A stretch of DNA of 64,000 nucleotides from Acetobacter sacchari (GTDB taxonomy: Bacteria > Pseudomonadota > Alphaproteobacteria > Acetobacterales > Acetobacteraceae): NCBI RefSeq assembly GCF_017377715.1, contig NZ_JAFVMF010000003.1, forward strand, positions 214,729-278,728, given 5' to 3'. The notes under the pieces are model-generated. The model did not search any database and had not been told where the DNA came from. It was given only the letters and a program-made list of their open reading frames with translations. Shown in pieces: positions 8,326 to 16,428 of the stretch; position 1 is the first letter of the stretch, and each line of letters opens with the position of its first letter. A program made the translations under genes and the position numbers.

Positions 8326-10308
8326 TCACATCCCCAGATCGTCGCCGGGATCGAGCGAGGCTTGCTGGGCGAGGCCCTGCATGAGGTCGTTCATGCGGCC
8401 GATGCGAGGCGCGTCCTCCTCCATCTCGTCGACCTGATCGAGCGCGAACTCATTCTCGATCGGAGCTTGCTTCTCGACGGAGCCTTGGCTGAGTTCCGGC
8501 TGCTTGCGCCGGTCAGTGTTCTTCGGATCCTCGTCGTCGGTGTCCTCGCCATCGACTTCAGCCGGCGCCGGTGGTCGGGGCGGCAGCGGGCGCGAACTCC
8601 AATCATCTGGCCGCCCCTCCTTCGGTCGCGTGAGCACGGGCGGCGCCATGATGCGCTCCTGAAACCGTTCATCCTCGTAGTAGCGCGCCTTCTTCGCGCG
8701 GATCGGGTGGACGCCCGACACCATGACGATCTCGTCAGTGGGCGGGAGCTGCATCACCTCGCCTGGCGTCAGCAGCGGGCGCGCGGTCTCCGAGCGGGAG
8801 ACCATGAGGTGGCCGAGCCAGGGCGACAGTCGGCTGCCGGCATAGTTCTTCATCGCCTTCATCTCGGTCGCGGTGCCGAGCGCGTCGCTGACCCGCTTTG
8901 CCGTCCGCTCGTCGTTGGTCGCGAAGCTGACTCGCACATGACAGTTGTCGAGGATCGAGTTGTTGGGGCCGTAGGCCTTCTCGATCTGGTTCAGCGACTG
9001 CGCGATCAGGAAACTCTTGATGCCGTAGCCGGCCATGAAGGCGAGCGCGGATTCGAAGAAGTCGAGGCGGCCGAGCGCCGGGAACTCGTCGAGCATCAAG
9101 AGGAGACGGCGTCGCCCGGCCTTGGCCTGCAGGTCCTCCGTCAGCCGCCGGCCGACCTGGTTGAGGATCAGGCGGATGAGCGGTTTGGTCCGGTTGATGT
9201 CGGACGGCGGCACGACGAGGTAGAGCGTCGTCGGCCGATCACTGGCCACGATGTCGCCGATCCGCCAGTCGCAACGACGCGTCACCTCGGCCACAACTGG
9301 ATCGCGATAGAGGCCGAGGAACGACATGGCCGTGCTCAGCACGCCGGACCGTTCGTTGCCGGATTTGTTCAGCAGCTCGCGCGCGGCAGAAGCGACGACG
9401 GGATGGATGCCAGCCTCGCCGAGGTGCGGCGTTCGCATCATCGCCGAGAGCGTCGACTCGATCGGCCGCTTGGGATCGGAGAGGAAGGACGCAACACCGG
9501 CGAGCGTTTTGTCCTCCTCGGCGTAGAGGACGTGCAGGATGGCGCCGACCAGCAACGCGTGACTGGTCTTTTCCCAGTGATTCCGTTTCTCAAGGCTGCC
9601 TTCCGGGTCGACCAGGATGTCGGCGATGTTCTGGACGTCGCGGACCTCCCACTCGCCGCGGCGGACCTCGAGCAGTGGATTATAGGCTGACGACTTCGCA
9701 TTGGTCGGGTCGAACAGCAGCACGCGGCCGTGCTGCGCCCGGAAGCCCGCAGTGAGCTGCCAGTTCTCTCCTTTGATGTCATGAACGATGGCCGAACCCG
9801 GCCAGGTCAGGAGCGAGGGGATGACCAGGCCGACGCCCTTGCCTGATCGGGTCGGCGCGAAGCATAGCACATGCTCCGGCCCATCATGGCGGAGGTAGCT
9901 GCGGTCATGGCGGCCCAGCACCAAGCCATCGGGGCCGAGCAGGCCAGCTTCGGCGATCTCCTTCGGTTGCGCCCAACGTGCGGAGCCGTAGGTCTCGACG
10001 TTCTTCGCCTCGCGCGCGCGCCAGACTGACATGCCGATGGCGGCGGTCGCGGCGATGAGCCCGCCGGATGATGCGATGTAGGCGCCCTCGATGAAGATCG
10101 ACGGCGCATAGGCGTCGTAGGCGTACCACCACCAGAAGAAGGCCGGAGGGAGGTAGAACGGGAAGTGTAGGATCTCGAACCAGGGCCGCCCCAGCTCGGG
10201 CTGAAAGCCGAGCCGCCAGGCCGTCCATTCGGTAGCGGTCCAGATCGCCAGCAAGACGATGGCGAAGACGGTGATGATTTGACCCCAGAGAATCTTGGTC
10301 GCAGGCAT
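8326..10308 (-). CDS. traG: Type IV coupling protein TraG (VirD4 family)
   Basis: A 660-residue coupling ATPase that links the relaxase-DNA complex to the secretion channel. Hydrophobic segments at about residues 8-28, 48-65 and 78-100 anchor it in the inner membrane. Walker A PTRSGKG is near residue 154 and Walker B LLLMLDEFPALG near 405. The C-terminal 80 residues are acidic and Pro-rich. The start at 10308 (MPATK) was preferred over two upstream starts because aaggga lies about 7 bases before it. Next to the CopG-like gene on one side and separated from the relaxase by a cargo block on the other. Confidence 0.95.
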   Translation of the reverse strand: MPATKILWGQIITVFAIVLLAIWTATEWTAWRLGFQPELGRPWFEILHFPFYLPPAFFWWWYAYDAYAPSIFIEGAYIASSGGLIAATAAIGMSVWRAREAKNVETYGSARWAQPKEIAEAGLLGPDGLVLGRHDRSYLRHDGPEHVLCFAPTRSGKGVGLVIPSLLTWPGSAIVHDIKGENWQLTAGFRAQHGRVLLFDPTNAKSSAYNPLLEVRRGEWEVRDVQNIADILVDPEGSLEKRNHWEKTSHALLVGAILHVLYAEEDKTLAGVASFLSDPKRPIESTLSAMMRTPHLGEAGIHPVVASAARELLNKSGNERSGVLSTAMSFLGLYRDPVVAEVTRRCDWRIGDIVASDRPTTLYLVVPPSDINRTKPLIRLILNQVGRRLTEDLQAKAGRRRLLLMLDEFPALGRLDFFESALAFMAGYGIKSFLIAQSLNQIEKAYGPNNSILDNCHVRVSFATNDERTAKRVSDALGTATEMKAMKNYAGSRLSPWLGHLMVSRSETARPLLTPGEVMQLPPTDEIVMVSGVHPIRAKKARYYEDERFQERIMAPPVLTRPKEGRPDDWSSRPLPPRPPAPAEVDGEDTDDEDPKNTDRRKQPELSQGSVEKQAPIENEFALDQVDEMEEDAPRIGRMNDLMQGLAQQASLDPGDDLGM

Positions 10309-10445
10309 CGTAATTCCCTTCGGCTCCATGAATTCGTCGAGCCGGTTTGGGAATTGCAAGTCCGATACTTGTGAAGGGGAAGCCCAGCGCGATACGGCGC
10401 AAAAAGACTTAAAGGCGCGTAGGTAGTTGGCCGGAGGTCAGGATA

Positions 10446-11360
10446 CTATGACGAGATTGGCGTCCGGTCTTGGGCGGCTTGGGCCGTCCGTTGGATTCCC
10501 TCAGCCACCAATCCGTATAACTGTGGTGGCAGTTCGTGTCCCATGCCCTCTACCATCATAAGTTCGGAACGTGGCACCGAGGCGGCGGTATCTTCGCCGC
10601 AGGCCGGAGGGATGAGAGGATCATCCTTGCCATGGATGACGAGCGTCGGCGCCAAGATCGTCGCCAGGCGCGAACGCCGATCGCCGGCGACCGCCATAGC
10701 AGCGATCTGTCGTCCCGCGCCTGTCGGATCGTAGTCGCGCTGTAATTCCTCCCGCACGAGCGTTCTGTGTTGGCCCTCGTCAAAAGCGCGGCCGGTTCCG
10801 GCAATCAGACGCGCGAAGGCCGAGCTATGCACGAGAAAACCTTCCTCGTCCGCAAAGGGGTCGGGCCCGGGGCCCATCATCGCCGCCATCACCGCGGGTG
10901 CGGCCTGCGGGAGGGACGGATTGCCAGTGCTCGACATGATCGAGGTCAGGGACAAGACCCGATCAGGATATTCGCTCGCCATGACCTGCGCGATCATCCC
11001 GCCCATCGATCGCCCAACAACGTGAGCGCGAGTGATCGACAAAACATCCAGCAATCCTACGGCGTCCGCGGCCATGTCATAGAGGGTGTAGGGCACATCG
11101 GGGCGCTTGCCAGCCGCCAGCGCCGCGCCCAGCATGCTGAAATCCGGAGGCGCGGATTGGGTGAAATGAGTCGAGCGCCCAGAGTCCCGGTTGTCGAAGC
11201 GGATGACGCGATAGCCGCGGTCGACGAGCGCCGCGCAAAATGACGCCGTCCATCGGATCATCTGGGTGCCGAGTCCGCTGATCAACAGGATAGCTGGGCG
11301 ACTCTCGTCGCCGAAACTGTCGTAGGCCAACTCGATGCCGTTGGCGCTCACGATGGTCAT
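10446..11360 (-). CDS. Alpha/beta-fold hydrolase
   Basis: A 304-residue hydrolase of the alpha/beta fold. The nucleophile elbow GRSMGG is near residue 118, an acidic residue in GKDDPLI near 243 and the catalytic His in GMGHELPP near 273, which form a complete triad. The substrate cannot be told. The start has a good aaggag site about 7 bases upstream. It overlaps the preceding DUF1330 gene by 4 bases and so forms an operon with it and DUF2239. This is the first gene of the cargo between traG and the relaxase. Confidence 0.85.
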   Translation of the reverse strand: MTIVSANGIELAYDSFGDESRPAILLISGLGTQMIRWTASFCAALVDRGYRVIRFDNRDSGRSTHFTQSAPPDFSMLGAALAAGKRPDVPYTLYDMAADAVGLLDVLSITRAHVVGRSMGGMIAQVMASEYPDRVLSLTSIMSSTGNPSLPQAAPAVMAAMMGPGPDPFADEEGFLVHSSAFARLIAGTGRAFDEGQHRTLVREELQRDYDPTGAGRQIAAMAVAGDRRSRLATILAPTLVIHGKDDPLIPPACGEDTAASVPRSELMMVEGMGHELPPQLYGLVAEGIQRTAQAAQDRTPISS

Positions 11361-11818
11361 GGTTCGCTCCTTCGAGATTGCGCCGGCAAAGGCAGCTCGG
11401 TCAGGGGAAGAAGACGCGAGTCCTCGATCGCGGCCGCGCGATGGCCGAGCCCCGCTCGGTATGCCTCGTTCGTGGCGAAGCTCAGAAATGAAGCGACGCT
11501 GCTTTGGCGGACGAGCATCGCCAAATCCCACCGTTCATCATCCGGACCGATCAGGAAGGGTCCGCCGGCCCCCAGGAAGACGACATCGCCGCCGCTCTCG
11601 CGAAGAAAGGGAAGCGTGTACCGAATGTAGCTGTCGAAAGCGTCCGCGCCGCTGATGGGAGCCGCCGGCGCCAGGTCGGGATGATCGGTGTAATCCGCTG
11701 TCGCCCGAAAGCGCAGCAGGTTGAGCATGAGCACCGGGCCGCCGATGTCGCGCTGGATAAAGCGCAGGCCCGATTCTTGTGTCGGCTCGAGATGCGGGCC
11801 GCTGGCGTGCGCGGTCAT
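11357..11818 (-). CDS. DUF1330-like (dimeric alpha/beta barrel) protein
   Basis: A 153-residue protein with the DUF1330 pattern: GGPVLMLNLLRFRA near residue 26, then FDSYIRYTLPFL and a VFLGAGGPFLIG strand. This fold is a small ferredoxin-like dimeric barrel found in several oxygenase-like and stress proteins. The enzymatic role is unknown. It overlaps the hydrolase by 4 bases and follows the DUF2239 gene by 12 bases, so all three are probably expressed together from the promoter near 12.5 kb. Confidence 0.75.
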   Translation of the reverse strand: MTAHASGPHLEPTQESGLRFIQRDIGGPVLMLNLLRFRATADYTDHPDLAPAAPISGADAFDSYIRYTLPFLRESGGDVVFLGAGGPFLIGPDDERWDLAMLVRQSSVASFLSFATNEAYRAGLGHRAAAIEDSRLLPLTELPLPAQSRRSEP

Positions 11819-11830
11819 AGTGTCCTCCGT

Positions 11831-12472
11831 TCAATCGCGGGAAGCGGCCCGGCCCCCGAAGGCCAGGTCCAGAATGTGAGCGCGAATTGCGTCCGGCCAC
11901 GCCGCGATTGACTGTTCCAGCTTCGATCGGTCGTCGGCGAAGAGCGCGCGCGTCGCCTCCTCGTAGCCCGGCCGATTGCCTGCCATCGCCAGCATGAAGT
12001 GATAAGCCGCCTCTTGGACGGCGCGACGGCTCGCACCGGGACCAGCCGTTCGCCTCGCGTCCTCGACGAGCCGCCGTAAGGTCGCCGAGGCGCCTCCCGG
12101 TTGCGTGACCAACCAGTCCCAATGCCTCGGCAGCAGCGTCACCTCGCGCGAAACCACGCCCAACTTGGGCCGGCCCCGCGCTCTCGATTCCGGATCCGCA
12201 GGCGAAGATCCGGCTGGTTCCGTCGGCGCTGATCGATACCGGCCCACATAGGTTTCTAGCGGTCGCGAGAGCCGATCGATGATGTCCGCCTTCGTGCCAC
12301 GAAGATCCAGGTCGATGACTTGGCCCGTCTTGTCGTCGAAGACGAGGACCAGTGTCGAAGCACCCGAGTCGCTGGCCGCTTTGACTGCCAACGCCACTTC
12401 GAGCAGCGGCCCCCTCAGGAGCAGGTGCTCGCCCTCGAACGCGGTACAGGGTTTTGAAGCTTCGCCGGACAT
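11831..12472 (-). CDS. DUF2239 family protein
   Basis: A 213-residue protein of the DUF2239 family. The N-terminal half contains FVFDDKTGQVIDLDLRG-like strands at about residues 42-60 and the C-terminal half contains GRPKLGVVSREVTLLPRHWDWL, which is the family signature. Such proteins are small, soluble and uncharacterised, and the gene is often found beside acyltransferase, hydrolase or oxidoreductase genes. It is the first gene of a three-gene operon. A sigma-70-like promoter with palindromic boxes lies just upstream. Confidence 0.75.
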   Translation of the reverse strand: MSGEASKPCTAFEGEHLLLRGPLLEVALAVKAASDSGASTLVLVFDDKTGQVIDLDLRGTKADIIDRLSRPLETYVGRYRSAPTEPAGSSPADPESRARGRPKLGVVSREVTLLPRHWDWLVTQPGGASATLRRLVEDARRTAGPGASRRAVQEAAYHFMLAMAGNRPGYEEATRALFADDRSKLEQSIAAWPDAIRAHILDLAFGGRAASRD

Positions 12473-12491
12473 TGGCCATCCAAGGCGAGGA

Positions 12492-12539
12492 TTATTACCC
12501 GGAATAAAATGGCACGGTCAATTATACCCTGGTAAATAT
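12492..12539 (-). promoter_or_regulatory. Promoter and operator-like boxes upstream of DUF2239
   Basis: On the minus strand a TTGACC -35 (plus positions 12516-12521) is followed after 18 bases by TAATAA (12492-12497). Two related boxes overlap it: ttattacccggaataa around 12492-12507 and attataccctggtaaatat at 12521-12539, both with an acc..ggt core. This looks like a repressor-controlled promoter, but no dedicated repressor gene is adjacent except AraC. The local AT content is far higher than in the flanks. The stretch from 12540 to 12724 shows nothing else recognisable. Confidence 0.5.
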
Positions 12540-12724
12540 ATTTGATCGCCAACGCATGGCCAGGGCACTCGACCGAACCAGCGATGAGCGGCGGCATCGC
12601 GCTGGCAGGCACACCGATCGGCGCCCCAATCGTCGGATAGGCGGCCGGCCTCTACGGGCCGCGCTGTTGCTCGGCATCGGCGCCGCCTCGGCTTCGCCGC
12701 CGCCGTCGCGGCGCTAGTCGCCGT

Positions 12725-13630
12725 CTAGGCTGGGAGCATCGCCCGGGCATATCTGATCGGCGGCATCCCGACATGGCGGGTGAAGGCGGTGCTGAACGTG
12801 CTCGCCGAGGCGTAGCCGACTTGCGCGGCGACATGCTCGATCGCCAGCTCCCGCGTGCGGAGCAGCCGCTTGGCAAGCGCCATGCGCCAAGTCAGCAGAT
12901 ATTCGATCGGCGGTAATCCGACGATGCGGTTGAAGCGCGCGAAGAAGGCTGACCGCGACATTGCCGCCTCGGCGGCGAGATCGGCCACGGTCCAGCCATG
13001 GGCTGGCCGCGCATGCATCGCCCGCAAGGCGAACACCAGGCGGTCGTCCGACAGCCCCCGCGCCAGGCTCGGCGCCGATAGGATGTCAGCGCCACATCGC
13101 AGCGCCTCGATCAGCAGCACCTCGAGCAGGCGCTCCAGCACCAGCTCCCGCGCCGGGCGGGCGTGGCGCGTCTCGTCGCCCACCAACTGAAGCAGCAGCG
13201 CGAGCCGCGGCTCGTCGCGGGCGACGATCATAGCCGGCAGCAGCGAAACGAGCAGGGCGGCGTCGGGCGAGGCGAAGCTGCAGACCCCGACCTGCATCCT
13301 GAGATTGACGGGCTCGCCGGGCCGCCCGACCCGGAAGCGTCCCTCGCCGATCTCCGTCGGCGTCATCGCGATCCCGTGCGGCGGCGCCTCGATGCTCTCG
13401 ACGACATGATCCTTGGTCACGGGCGACAGCACGAAATCACCCTTCCGAACGATGATCGGCGGCCGGCCGGACGACACGACCCGACACTCGCCTTCCAGCA
13501 CCGCGAAGAACACCGGCTTGCCCTCGATGTCGCGGCGGAGGCGCCACCGGCCGGCATATTCGACGAGCTTGGAATAGCTGGCCGAGGGCTGGAGCAGGGT
13601 GACGATCTCGGCAAGCGGGTCGACGGTCAT
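12725..13630 (-). CDS. AraC family transcriptional regulator (cupin_6 type)
   Basis: A 301-residue regulator. The N-terminal half is a cupin-like sensor domain (FAVLEGECRVV, RKGDFVLSPV near residues 43-75), and the C-terminal third has the two AraC helix-turn-helix units (DLAAEAAMSRSAFFARFNRI near 215 and VAAQVGYASASTFSTAFTRH near 265). It is divergent from the SDR gene 99 bases away, so it is the likely regulator of that dehydrogenase. Effector unknown. Confidence 0.9.
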   Translation of the reverse strand: MTVDPLAEIVTLLQPSASYSKLVEYAGRWRLRRDIEGKPVFFAVLEGECRVVSSGRPPIIVRKGDFVLSPVTKDHVVESIEAPPHGIAMTPTEIGEGRFRVGRPGEPVNLRMQVGVCSFASPDAALLVSLLPAMIVARDEPRLALLLQLVGDETRHARPARELVLERLLEVLLIEALRCGADILSAPSLARGLSDDRLVFALRAMHARPAHGWTVADLAAEAAMSRSAFFARFNRIVGLPPIEYLLTWRMALAKRLLRTRELAIEHVAAQVGYASASTFSTAFTRHVGMPPIRYARAMLPA

Positions 13631-13729
13631 GACAGGACGATCGCAAATGGATTGCGGACTTCAGACGATAGGCCGTCTTACCGACCTGCGCCATATCCCG
13701 ATGGTCGCCAACAAGTGTGGAGTGCTTCC

Positions 13730-14479
13730 ATGCCCACCGTCCTTATCACCGGTTGTTCCACGGGCTTCGGCCTCGAAACCGCGAAACTGTTTCTCGAGAA
13801 GGGCTGGAGGGTCGTCGCCACGATGCGCCAGCCCAAGACCGACATTCTGCCCGCGTCCGCCAATCTCGTCGTCCTGCCGCTGGACGTCACCGATCCGGGC
13901 AGCATCGCCCGCGCGCTCGGGCAGGCCGGCGAGATCGACGTGCTGGTCAACAATGCCGGGTTCGGCGCCGGCGTACCGATCGAATTGATCGAACCGGCAA
14001 CGGCGCGGCAGCTGTTCGAGACCAACACGCTCGGCACGCTGGCGATGCTGCAGGCGGTCCTGCCCGGCTTTCGCGAGCGCCGCGCCGGCGTGGTCATCAA
14101 CGTCACGTCGACGGTGACGCTCAAGCCGCTGCCGCTGGTCAGCGTCTATCGCGCGAGCAAGGCGGCGGTGAACGCGCTCACCGAGAGCCTCGCGGTCGAG
14201 ATGGAGCCGTTCGGCGTGCGTGTGCATATTGTGCTCCCCGGCCGCTCGCCGGAAACGAACTTCGGCAACAACGCCATGCCGCATCTGCGCGGGCTCGATA
14301 ACCCCGACTACAAGCCGCTGATCGAAGGCATGATCGCCCGTTTCCGCGACGACACCGGTCCGGTGACGCATGCCGCCGATGTGGCTGTGGCGGTCTGGCG
14401 GGCGGCCACTGACCCGCACGCGCCGCTCAGGATCCCGGCCGGCGAGGATGCGGTGCAGTGGATGGCCGAGGCGGAATAA
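13730..14479 (+). CDS. SDR family oxidoreductase
   Basis: A 249-residue short-chain dehydrogenase. The cofactor motif TGCSTGFG is at residues 7-14, the NNAG motif near 79, the catalytic Ser near 127 and the Y-x-x-x-K pair (YRASK) near 140-144. It is a classical NAD(P)-dependent reductase of unknown substrate. The start at 13730 is chosen because the Rossmann fold begins there; a much longer open frame upstream runs antisense over the AraC gene and is rejected. A small imperfect hairpin at 14497-14520 may terminate it. Confidence 0.9.
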   Translation: MPTVLITGCSTGFGLETAKLFLEKGWRVVATMRQPKTDILPASANLVVLPLDVTDPGSIARALGQAGEIDVLVNNAGFGAGVPIELIEPATARQLFETNTLGTLAMLQAVLPGFRERRAGVVINVTSTVTLKPLPLVSVYRASKAAVNALTESLAVEMEPFGVRVHIVLPGRSPETNFGNNAMPHLRGLDNPDYKPLIEGMIARFRDDTGPVTHAADVAVAVWRAATDPHAPLRIPAGEDAVQWMAEAE

Positions 14480-14496
14480 ACCTGGCTCGGTAGAAC

Positions 14497-14520
14497 GACT
14501 GCTCTCGATGAAGAGTAGTC
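14497..14520 (+). terminator. Possible weak terminator after the SDR gene
   Basis: Arms gactgctct and agagtagtc (8 of 9 pair) with a 6-base loop lie 17 bases after the SDR stop. There is no clear T-run, so termination is uncertain. The remaining 14521-14859 contains no recognisable gene and must hold the promoter of the monooxygenase. Confidence 0.3.
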
Positions 14521-14859
14521 ATCGCCATGAGTCTCGCCGTTAGCTGGGACGCGAAACAGACCGACGTCGGGAAGCGATCATGGGACCAGGTGGCAAAGCA
14601 AAGCCGCCTGGGTCTCCACGCTGCCCCCCCGGATAACCGTTGCGGGCCCCGGGAAGCTCCTTTACAGTTTACACGTCGGAAAAGGCAGGCTTGGTCTGGT
14701 CAGCCCAAGTCCTTTCGGTAACGAAAGCTCTGGTCTTTGGCCTCGTGCCGAGATCCCCACGACGAACATCGGACGCTCTGAGGGCGCCCGGCCGTTCGTC
14801 CGTGCGGTCTCCAACGCGAGGAACGCTCCGGTCGAACACCATCGACACAGGAGCGTGAC

Positions 14860-16428
14860 ATGCCGATCTCCCATACCCACACCCACGACGTTATCATCGC
14901 CGGCGCCGGCCCGGTCGGGCTGTTGCTCGCCTGTGAGCTGAGGCTCGCGGGTGTTTCCGTACTTGTCCTCGAACAGGCCGACGATCCGCATTCGCCACTG
15001 AAAGTCCTGCCCTTCGGCATGCGCGGTCTGTCGACGCCGACGCTCGAGGCCCTCGACCGGCGTGACCTGCTCGACGATATCAAAGCTGCGAGCCAGACGA
15101 ACGCCGCGTCTGGCGCGACCAAGGCATCCGCCCATTGGATACAGCAGCGGCAGTCACGCCGGGCCGCGGGCCATTTCGCCGGGATCCAGTTCTTCCACGA
15201 GGACGTCGATGCCTCGCAGTGGCCTTACCGGCTGCCGAGCTCGACCGGATTAAATCTCGCGGTGGACATGCAGTCCCTCGAAAACCTTCTGACCGTCCGA
15301 GCGATCGCGACGGGGACGGAGATCAGGCGCGGCGTTGCGGTCGAGGGTTTCGAGCAGACCGACGAAGGCGTGATCGTCCGCGCCACCGGCCAGAATTTCC
15401 ATACGGGTTGGCTGATCGGTTGCGATGGCGGCCGCAGCACGGTGCGCAGGGCCGCCGGCTTTGAGTTCGTCGGTACCGATCCTGAATTCACCGGCTACTC
15501 GGTCGAGGTGGAACTGGCCGACCCGGACGCACTCTGCACCGGACGCACCTACACGCCGACGGGCATGTACACCTACGCGAAGCCCGGCACGATCGCGATG
15601 GTCGACTTCGACGGCGGTGCCTTCCACCGGACCCAGCCGATCACGCTCGATCACGTGCAGGCGGTGCTACGCCGCGTTTCCGGCACGGGCGTCACCGTGA
15701 CCGCGCTCCGGCTCGCGACCACCTGGACCGACCGCGCCCGTCAGGCGGCAGCCTATCGTAACGGCCGGGTGCTGCTTGCTGGCGACGCCGCCCATACACA
15801 TTCTCCGCTCGGCGGCCAGGGGCTCAATCTCGGCCTCGGCGACGCGATGAACCTGGGCTGGAAGCTGGCGGCCACGATCCGCGGCGATGCGCCGGCCGAC
15901 CTCCTCGACAGCTATTTTACGGAACGACATCCCGAGGGCGCACGCATCCTCGACTGGTCGCGCGCGCAGGTCGCGCTCATGCGTCCTACCCCGGGCACGC
16001 GCGCTCTGGCGGAGATCATCCGCGATCTCATCGGGACGCGCGACGGCGCGACCTACTTCGCCAAAAAGCTATGGGGCGTATCGCTGCGCTATGACCTCGG
16101 CGGTCGACATCCGCTCGTGGGCCGGAGCGTTCCCGACTTCGCGCTGACGGACGGGCTCAGGCTCGGCCGCCTTCTGCGGGACGGAAAGGGGCTGCTGCTG
16201 GATTTCGACGCCGGCGCGCCGCTACGGGCGCTCGCGGAACGCTGGCAGGGGAGGATCAACACCGTTTCGACCGATGCCGAGAACCGGCTTGGATTGAGCG
16301 TGGTGCTCGTCCGCCCCGACGGCTTCGTCGCCTGGGCGATCGACGGCACCGAAGATGATGAAGGCTTTCGCCAGGCAGCAACGCGCTGGTTTGGTGAACC
16401 TGAGCCCTCGGTTGGAAAGACTCGCTAG
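14860..16428 (+). CDS. FAD-dependent aromatic monooxygenase (PheA/TfdB-type hydroxylase)
   Basis: A 522-residue flavoprotein hydroxylase. The Rossmann motif GAGPVG is at residues 14-19, a conserved GCDGGRSTVRR segment near 187 and the second FAD motif GDAAHTHSPLGGQG near 308. The C-terminal 120 residues form a thioredoxin-like tail typical of phenol and pentachlorophenol-type hydroxylases and of rifampicin monooxygenase relatives. It would use NAD(P)H and oxygen to hydroxylate an aromatic substrate or drug. The substrate is unknown. Its stop shares a CTAG with the stop of the convergent relaxase. Confidence 0.88.
   Translation: MPISHTHTHDVIIAGAGPVGLLLACELRLAGVSVLVLEQADDPHSPLKVLPFGMRGLSTPTLEALDRRDLLDDIKAASQTNAASGATKASAHWIQQRQSRRAAGHFAGIQFFHEDVDASQWPYRLPSSTGLNLAVDMQSLENLLTVRAIATGTEIRRGVAVEGFEQTDEGVIVRATGQNFHTGWLIGCDGGRSTVRRAAGFEFVGTDPEFTGYSVEVELADPDALCTGRTYTPTGMYTYAKPGTIAMVDFDGGAFHRTQPITLDHVQAVLRRVSGTGVTVTALRLATTWTDRARQAAAYRNGRVLLAGDAAHTHSPLGGQGLNLGLGDAMNLGWKLAATIRGDAPADLLDSYFTERHPEGARILDWSRAQVALMRPTPGTRALAEIIRDLIGTRDGATYFAKKLWGVSLRYDLGGRHPLVGRSVPDFALTDGLRLGRLLRDGKGLLLDFDAGAPLRALAERWQGRINTVSTDAENRLGLSVVLVRPDGFVAWAIDGTEDDEGFRQAATRWFGEPEPSVGKTR

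Noticed and set aside
13163..13729. Upstream extension of the SDR gene to a 438-residue protein
   Set aside because: The added part is antisense to the AraC gene, and the Rossmann fold starts at 13730.
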